NCBI RefSeq assembly: GCF_030272615.1
Contig: NC_081415.1
Coordinates: 372,289,009-372,353,008, forward strand
Direction of reading: 5' to 3'
From: Cryptomeria japonica
Taxonomy: Eukaryota; Streptophyta; Pinopsida; Cupressales; Cupressaceae
Length of the DNA stretch: 64,000 bases
The notes below the pieces were generated by a model, which did no database searches, was not told where the DNA came from, and saw only the letters and a list, made by a program, of their open reading frames with translations. The position numbers and the translations under genes were made by a program. Each line of letters begins with the position of its first letter. Positions within the stretch are counted from its first letter, which is position 1. Positions 57,040 to 64,000 of this stretch are shown here, piece after piece.

Positions 57040-57776
57040 AGACCAAGACAGACCCAGAGTGCATTCACTTGATCCTTTCGAAGCTTTGGGGTCCTTTTTA
57101 GTTTTTTGCCTCTCCTTTCTACTCCACCATGGATGGCTTGGGTTCTTGTTTTACCATGCCTACCTTTGATGTGTTTTGTGAGCATTTGTCTCATGAGCAA
57201 TCTCACCTTTCTCAGCTGGACATGCTCTCCGGGTCCAAGAACAAAGCATTGGTTGCTCAGTCATCTAAGGAGAAGCAAAAGCAGAAACTGAAGCCAAAGA
57301 AGAATTCTGCAGGCAATGAGCATTCCTCCAAGCCACCTCCTAAGTCTGATTCTAAACCACCATTTAATCGAAACAAGGGAAATCTTCGAAGTCTGGTGAG
57401 TCTTCCTCCAAGAATAGGAAGAAATCAGGAGATACTTGCAGTTTTTGTGGCAAGGAAGGACATCCAATTTCCAGGTGTTGGAAACAATTAAAGGCTTTAG
57501 AAGAAGACATGCACCAGCATCACATCTCCTCACCTCAGGCGTCTTCTCCTTCCACAGGGAAAGGTCATGCTCTCACTGCTCAAGCTTCGACCTATGGGTC
57601 CACTTGGATTTTAGATTCTTGGTGCTTCTCACCATATGACTCACACTCAGCAGTTGGTTACTTCTCTTGCCTCTTGTGGTACTTCACAGATTGCAGTGGG
57701 TGACTCTGTTCAGCTTTCAGTCTTGGGTTCAGGTTCTGTCTCTTTGGATGGGGTTACTCTACAGGATCAATGAGAT
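57040..57776 (+). pseudogene. Copia gag C-terminus and protease
   Basis: The gag C-terminus includes FDVFCEHLSHEQSHLSQLDM and a basic KEKQKQKLKPKKN stretch. A frame change near 57400 leads into a CCHC zinc knuckle, CSFCGKEGHPISRC (57437-57478). The aspartic protease follows as STWILDS; a one-base insertion then shifts the frame to ASHHMTHTQQL. The usual catalytic D-S-G-A is thus split by the shift. The frame ends TLQDQ-stop at about 57772. Integrase is absent. Confidence 0.8.
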
Positions 57777-58672
57777 TTGATGGACTAGTTTGAGATGACG
57801 GATCTCGGTCTTCTGCACTATTTTCTTGGTCTTCAAGTGATTCAATCTTCTAATGGGATCTTCATTTACCATCAGAAGTATGCTCTTGACATGCTTCAAT
57901 GCTTTGGCATGCTTGATTGCAAGCCTACCCCCACTCCTTTTCAGTCAGGGGTTGTTTTGATTACTACTTGCCCCACTCCTTCAGTAGATTTTATACTTTA
58001 TAGGTAGTTGATTGGCAGTTTGTTGTACGTGACACACACTCGTCTTGACCTTTCCTTTGCAGTTGGTCTTGTCTCTCGATTCTCCCATGATCCTCATGAG
58101 AGTCATTGGCAAGCTGCCAAATGTATTTTGTGGTACATTCAGGGCTCTATTTCTCATGGAATTCACTACACATCAGGGGAACCACACATTGTTGGCTACA
58201 CTGACTCGGATTGGGCTGGTGATGTCAATGATTGAAAGTCTACTTCTGGCTTTGTTTTTTGTCTTGGCTCTGGTCCTATCACATGGTCTTGCAAGAAGCA
58301 GACTGCTCATGCGTTATCATCTATAGAGGCTGAGTACTGAGCTGTTGTGCTCGCAAGTTAGGAGATCTTATGGCTTCGACAATTGATGACTAAGTTTGGT
58401 TTTCCTCCTGATAGTCCCACTATTCTTTGGTGTGACAATCAGAGTGCTATTCACATTTCTCTCAACCTGGTGGAGCATCAGCAAACGAAGCATATTGAGC
58501 TTCACATGCATTTCATCCGCCAGTTGATTTAGGATGGTTCTCTCATTTTGGAGTACATTCCCACTACCGAGCAGGTTGCAGACATCTTCATGAAACCTTT
58601 TGCATCGTTGTGCTATCTTCAGTTGCACTCTATGCTTGGGGTGAAGGAAGTTGTCCTTGGGGGTTCTTTATG
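57777..58672 (+). pseudogene. Copia reverse transcriptase C-terminus and RNase H
   Basis: The frame runs MTDLGLLHYFLGLQV, then YALDMLQCFGMLDCKPTPTP, IGSLLYVTHTRLDLSFAV and YTDSDWAGD. After a stop come KSTSGFVFCLGSGPITWSCK and SSIEAEY. WCDNQSAIHISLNLVEH, KHIELHMHFIRQ and EQVADIFMKPF follow. This is the Ty1/Copia RT thumb plus RNase H with catalytic D, E and D motifs present. Stops lie near 58004, 58235, 58338 and 58530. The catalytic YVDD part of RT and all of integrase are missing, so a large internal deletion joins protease to RT. Confidence 0.85.
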
Positions 58673-58885
58673 AGGCCTTCCTTCCTTCATATTTCTTTCA
58701 GCATGTTCTTTTATCTTTTTTTGGAGAGGAGTTTTTTCTCACTGGGTTTTCTCCTTTTTCTCCATTTCATAGAGATTTCCTTGTATTTGGGTACCTGATC
58801 AGGCCTTATTGTCGGGACCTATCTTTCCTGCTTTCAGTAGTTGTTCTAGGTTTTAGCTTCTCCCTAAGTCTAGCTTAAGGGGAGG
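58673..58885 (+). mobile_element. Copia 3' untranslated region and polypurine tract
   Basis: Contains GGAGAGGAGTTTTTTCTCAC and CTCCCTAAGTCTAGC. The tract AAGGGGAGG (58878-58885 region) is directly before TGTTAGAG. Confidence 0.7.
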
Positions 58886-59256
58886 TGTTAGAGTAATCGA
58901 GTCTTTACTTGATTAATTAAACAACAGTTGTTTAATTAATTAAGTTCCCCTTTATCTCTTTTACACTTAAGCTAACATTAGGTGCATAATAATTAATTCT
59001 TTTATTAATTATTATGTGCAAGCCTGGGGTTTTCCCTTTTAGGGTTTTTTTGACCTATTAGAGGTTGAATTCTTTTCTTTTGTATCATTATTCTATTACA
59101 CATTTTTTTGTGAATACAAAGCTCTCATATTCTTGAGCATTTCCTGTGTTTATGTTTTTTCTTTGTTGCTTCCTTGCTTCTCCTTGTAACAGGTTTATTT
59201 AGCTTGCAGAGATCATTTGGGCTCCTGTGGTGTTGTATTTATCAACTCTCACAACA
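58886..59256 (+). repeat. Copia 3' LTR with two strong inverted repeats
   Basis: Starts TGTTAGAGTAATCGAG after the polypurine tract and probably ends CTCTCACAACA (59256), about 371 bp. Two AT-rich hairpins are present: arms 58912-58925/58927-58940 (14 bp, 1-nt loop) and 58985-58997/59004-59016 (13 bp, 6-nt loop). No 5' partner is in the window, so the right end is inferred from the TG...CA rule. Confidence 0.65.
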
Positions 59257-60502
59257 ATTACTATACATAAATCCCAAGGACTAACACTCAACTAAGCAAC
59301 AATTGATATTGGTAAAACAAAAGACAAGGATTAACTTTACAATATGTCTCTAGAGTTAAATCAATCAAGGCACTATGAATAGAATCACCATTCTCGTTTG
59401 ATCGCTATTCAAGAATGAAAAACAATATTGACACATTTATAAAGAAAAAGGAAGAGTCTCAACTACATTTGCTCTCATTATAATAAGTTCAAGTACACAA
59501 CTCACATGAGTGGTGTACTTGGCTAAGGGCTTTGGGTTCTTCCCATATAGGTCCTAATTAGGTCAATTCTTGTTGGTTAGAAGTACCTGTTGTTCTCAAA
59601 ATCTGATTCCCCTTAAAAACCCTTATAATAAAATGATGAACTCTATTTGCAGAAGAGAGATCAAAGAGAAGGAAACTTTAGAGCAACATATGACAAGGTT
59701 TTGCAACCTTCTACACTTCGAACTTATCCAAAGTTCAGGCGAGTATACCTTATGTGAATTGACTTCACACTTTTAAAAGACAAATCCACAGTAAACCAGT
59801 CTGAAAACTAATGAATCCTATCGCCTCAAAACTAACTGAAACAAAGAAAGAAAGCTTATAATCATGTTCAGTATTGACCTGCAAGATATGTAAAAGATAA
59901 CCACAATTGATACCAGTGCCTTATCCAGGCCACAGAGTCATCTAAAGTTTAAATAATACTCCCATAATCAAATATCTCCACACATTCCATCACCTCGACT
60001 TCTATAAAACCCCACATATGTCTGACATACATAAGAGTTTATCCTTATGAAACTACACTGCATTCATCAAATTCAAAATCTCCCATAAGGAATTCACTGA
60101 TAGAAATGCTTCATGCGTATTTAATTTCCCTCCTGGAGAGAAAAGCTAAGAAACGCCTCTATTAAGACTGCCTTACAATCCAATCCTCAAATGAATAACC
60201 CTAGATTACTCATATTTGAAAATAGTAAATATTTGCAAGTAGACCAGAAGACAACACAAAATTTAGGCTCGAAAGTTGATAGTCTGTATATTGATATTAA
60301 TTTTGCAAAAATATTACAAAACTCAAAGTATTCTCCATAAGACTAGAAAATCCCAGATATATTTCTGCAGAGTTTTCTTACAAATTCTTGCGATCCTTTT
60401 TTTAGATGTCCTGGTACCCATTTATAATATCATGGATGCATACAAGCTTTGGACCTTTCAAAAGAAAGTTTGTTACAAACAACAACCTTTTCCAAGAAGC
60501 GG
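59257..60502. other. Intergenic; 3' flank of the long minus-strand ORF
   Basis: No domain, no LTR pair and no obvious polypurine tract recognised. Confidence 0.4.
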
Positions 60503-63500
60503 TTATAAGTCCTTTTCAGCATCTGCGGCTTCCTCTGCTTGTCACTCTGTTGCAACCTCTTGTCACTGCTCCCGAGCATCTTCTTTCTATCCCATATAAT
60601 TATCTTTCCACTCCTGATACACATCATCACTAGGCCAAGTAAAACTAGCAACCTTCTGTTTCATATCTTCTAGCCGCTTCCAAGTGACTCGTACATGCCC
60701 AATCTCTGTTTCTATGAAACCATAATGAGATTTCACTTTTTCAATTTCCTCAACTGTTTGGACAAATAAGGATGTGTCATCAGTACTAATAATCTGATTG
60801 ATCCTTAGGGACAAATTGTGGTCCACCTCCTTTAACCAAGTCTTCTCTTCCTTTAGTTGAACAGGACCAATGAAACCTCCTGGAAATATTTCAAATTTAT
60901 GATCTGAATATTCTTTTCTATAAAGTTGGGCTTTTATTTTTATACCTGTTCCTTCCACTGAAAGAATATTCATCTCTTTTATAAACTCACATGTGGACCT
61001 AAGATTGTCATTCTCTTCTGCATCTGCATGGGAGGAACACATGAGCTCTAACTCCTTACCTCTAGGTAACCACTTATTCAGGATTGTTTCCAAAGTGGCT
61101 TCTTCTTCTTTGAATTTGATCAAAATCTCAAGAATCCTCTTCATATTTGTGTACACATTGGAGGTTTTGACTGAGTCAGCAAACTTCAAAATGGTGGCTT
61201 TCACCTTCTCCTCATATTTGTTTGCATACAAGGTCTGAGCTTGTTTCAACTTTTCCAACTCATGTTGGACATTTTCAAGTAATTGGGAACTGGAAGGCAT
61301 AGGAGAAGGGGGGTATGCAATGATGGGACTAGTAGGAGGGGGCCTTGCTAGAGAGGAGGCTATCATGAGTGTAGAAGGTTCACCTAGATGATGTTGACCT
61401 GCCAATTGACTCTGGAGTCTAGCAATTATGTTGTCTATGTTGGCTATTCCTTCTTTAGCATCATTGTAAGCTTTAAAAATAGTCTCCAACTTCAGTTGGA
61501 CATTAGCATTTTCTTGTGCCTCTTTCTCTGCTACTGCCACATTAAACTTTGTTGTCTCTAGTACTGTGCTAGCAGCTTCCACTACCCCTGTGTCTTGGAC
61601 TCTTTTAACTATCATGCCTCCTAAGAGGCTAGAATCTGATGTATTCTTCCTTCTTTTGTTTTCATCCTTCTTTAATGACCACATGACAAGAGCAGCATTA
61701 TCCTTGTTGAATGTCACTCCTTCCATAGGCTTTGTTTCTTTCCTCACTGCATCAAGCACTAAGGCATCAGCTATATCCCATTCAGGGAGAATCAACACAC
61801 CAGCCTGTGTTACCATCTCTCTTCCTTTCTCAGGGGTGATTGTTTTGAATTCTTCCATCATTTCTTGCTTTATTTCTTCTTCTACCTGAGTTGTATTTTT
61901 GAGAGGTTGTTCACTTTTCCTCTGTTTGCATCTGACCCTGAATTGCTCCATGTTTTGCTTCCATACAAACTGCATAAAAGCTTCTGATGTGACAAAATTG
62001 CTATTAGCTAGGAATTCTTCACTAGCTTGCTTAACAGTAAGGTCCATTTCTTGGCCCTTTAACTCACCATCATTCAAATCCATTTCAGTAGTAGGTGGCT
62101 CTTCGGGCATCCCCTCTTGGGTCTCCTCATAGGTGTGGGCAATCTCACGGAGACTCCCTAGCTACAATAATTGTTCGGCCACAGCTTGTTCATCTCCAAT
62201 GTGGATAGGAGACTGAGATGGAGAATATTGAGGCTCATCAGTTTCAATTTCCTTTCCCACTTTTTGTCTCTTAGGGGAATCCTGAATGTCAATGACATCT
62301 TCAATTTTCCTATTCCCTTTTGAAGTGGAAGGCTCACCTGTCAGTAGCATCATCACAATGTACTTTGACCTTTTGTGCATTACATAGTCACCAGGTGGGA
62401 TATCTCTAGCAAAGGCAGGCTTAGCCAATACCATCTTAGCCTTATCAGGATCATTTTGCATTATGGCCTCCCTCTTTTCTTTTAAAGTCTGCATGAGGTC
62501 TTCAAAATAAAGAATCAAGAACTTAATTTTCTCCTCAAAGTTGAAGCTAGAGAGAGGATCATAGCTAGTGTCAAATTGATGGATAAAATCAAGGGCTTTC
62601 TTATATGCAACCCACTTCTCCTTCCTCAATTCCTTCTCATCTAAGCTGAATTCATTTCTAATCAAATCTTCTAGGAACTGGAATTGATGAGGCCTACCTC
62701 TGCACACTGCTCTTTTTCTAAACATGCCATTGAAAAAATCCTCGGGGTCTGCACATCTTGACACTGTAGTAGACAGCCTATATGGCTTAAATAATTCTTC
62801 AAAATATTTCCATCCACCCTTAGTGATCACAAAATGATGAGCCATGGTCATAGTTGGGAAAATAGTCCCTTTACCTCTATTGGTTAGCTCTGCTTCTTGT
62901 ACTCCCCCAATTTGTCTCAGGACTTCTGCAATCCCTATCTTCAATGGGACCTGATAGGGTAGTAAATAGGGGTGCCTCTAAATCCAAACACTCTAAAAAT
63001 AGTAGACACAAGGTACAAATATATGTCTCCCCAATTGTGAACAATCTCGATATCCTCTGCAAACTCCTTTGGTCTGAGAAACTCCAAAAGAGCCTTAGGA
63101 ATTCTAGGGTTTTCTTTGCATAGAAGAATCCTAATTTTAGATGCAAAGCATCTATCAAATTTTAGATAACTTGCATCCTCTCTATCCCAAGATAGAATAG
63201 TACTCCACAATTGCACTGGCATCTCCTCTTTATCCTTTATCTTGATCAGGTCCATTTCCTTTGAAAAATAATCAGCATCTTTGAACAAGAACATGTGCAT
63301 TAACATGGAATACCATCCAAATGGCCTATCCACCTTACCATTCTTGATTCCTATTAGCCCTTTATGAATTGCATCAGCAAGGTATGAGGCATAATCAAAT
63401 GTTACAACTAGGGAGGGGTTTAGAATTTGTGCAATCATTAACATATAATGGGTTGGCATATTCTTTTCAGTATCCTCTCCAAAGATCTGGCATAATGCCC

Positions 63501-64000
63501 AATACATACCTTTAGCTCTCAAAGTAAATAAGTTGAGAGAGAGTGGTTCCATTGTGTTGGGGCTTACAACTATTAACCCCCTATCTTTACAAAGAATTCT
63601 TTCAATAGGCCATTTCTAAGATGATCCCTTTAAGCGTTGTACACCTGGGCTAATGACTCAAAGTCAATAGGCTCTAACAAATTGGAGGACTCACTGAGTT
63701 TAAACACTTTCCTGTATTCATCTTCATTTATCTCAATCAAGACTGATCCCTTTATGTTCCTGATGCATCTTGCCACAGAGTCATAATTCTGTGCAATCAG
63801 GGCTAATAGATCTACATCCATAAAAACACTTGGGACCACAAGCTTTCCTACATCTTGTTCCCATATGCCATTCAAAGGAGCTGGGGAATTCCTCTGCCCA
63901 AAACCAACTTTGAATAGTCCTAAGCCTGACAATCCTATTTCAGGGTCCCTCAACCAATTACCCTTATCATAAAGGCCATCTTCGATTTTTAGACGAGGGT
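60503..64000 (-). pseudogene. Long unrecognised ORF (about 1,160 codons), 5' end outside window
   Basis: The frame enters at the right edge (64000) and runs leftward. Blocks in order: IRNIKGSVLIEINEDEYRKV, LFTLRAKGMYWALCQIFGED, PVQLWSTILSWDREDASYLK, FLRPKEFAEDIEIVHNWGD, HHFVITKGGWKYFEELFKPY. A lysine-rich linker with KGNRKIEDV, then a 500-residue helical C-terminal half with proline-rich (ARPPPTSP) and coiled-coil segments (LLENVQHELEKLKQAQTLYA), end at TAA 60503. Lesions: TAA at 63630, single-base frameshifts near 63576 and 62970, TAG at 62162 and 60587, TGA at 60563 and 60542. No RT, integrase, protease or transposase motif is visible. It may be the structural (gag-like) or accessory protein of a transposon, or a decayed host gene. 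Confidence 0.6.

Overview
This is a transposon-dense stretch of a large plant nuclear genome. It is AT-rich and has no bacterial-type gene spacing. It holds three scaffold gaps of exactly 500 N (15462-15961, 33962-34461, 54462-54961). The coding remnants are plant-type: an L1-class LINE ORF1 (DUF4283 plus zinc knuckle), Ty1/Copia gag-protease-RT-RNase H, a hAT-like C-terminal block and RVT_3-type RNase H fragments. Low gene density, nested long-terminal-repeat (LTR) elements and solo LTRs suggest a gymnosperm, probably a conifer; that is inference from repeat style, not proof.

Layout. 1-7760: decayed two-gene DNA transposon with convergent genes. The left gene ends in an array of duplicated mini-exons. 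The right (minus) gene is a broken DDE-like transposase with motif repeats upstream of its start. 9836-12148: small minus-strand LTR retrotransposon abutting an RNase H fragment. 12850-13640: Copia 3' end. 14265-14622: 177-bp tandem duplication. 15962-16600: end of another LTR element. 18733-19322: three consistently spliced exons of an unidentified gene, the best candidate for host coding sequence. 20280-21885: solo LTR. 22867-29782: non-autonomous LTR element containing a solo LTR that itself contains a second solo LTR, plus a complete 375-bp TRIM. 30792-32368: local duplications. 33122-33914: 5' LTR of a truncated element. 34462-41229: AT-rich desert with a roughly 100-bp degenerate repeat and a minisatellite. 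41230-41464: hAT-like fragment. 42790-44745: minus-strand Copia gag/protease with primer-binding site. 45117-48678: probable 3.6-kb solo LTR carrying a GGGCGGACTT minisatellite. 50463-51970: solo LTR. 52772-54461: LINE ORF1. 55565-59256: Copia element split by a solo LTR. 60503-64000: minus-strand open frame of about 1,160 codons, unrecognised, open at the window edge.

No complete functional host gene, tRNA, rRNA or CRISPR was found. Almost every coding frame is interrupted, and many stops are one C-to-T change from CAG, CAA or CGA, as expected for old methylated transposons. The most informative structures are the nested insertions with recognisable 5-bp target duplications, the minimal TRIM, the mini-exon array and the long uncharacterised ORF at the right edge.
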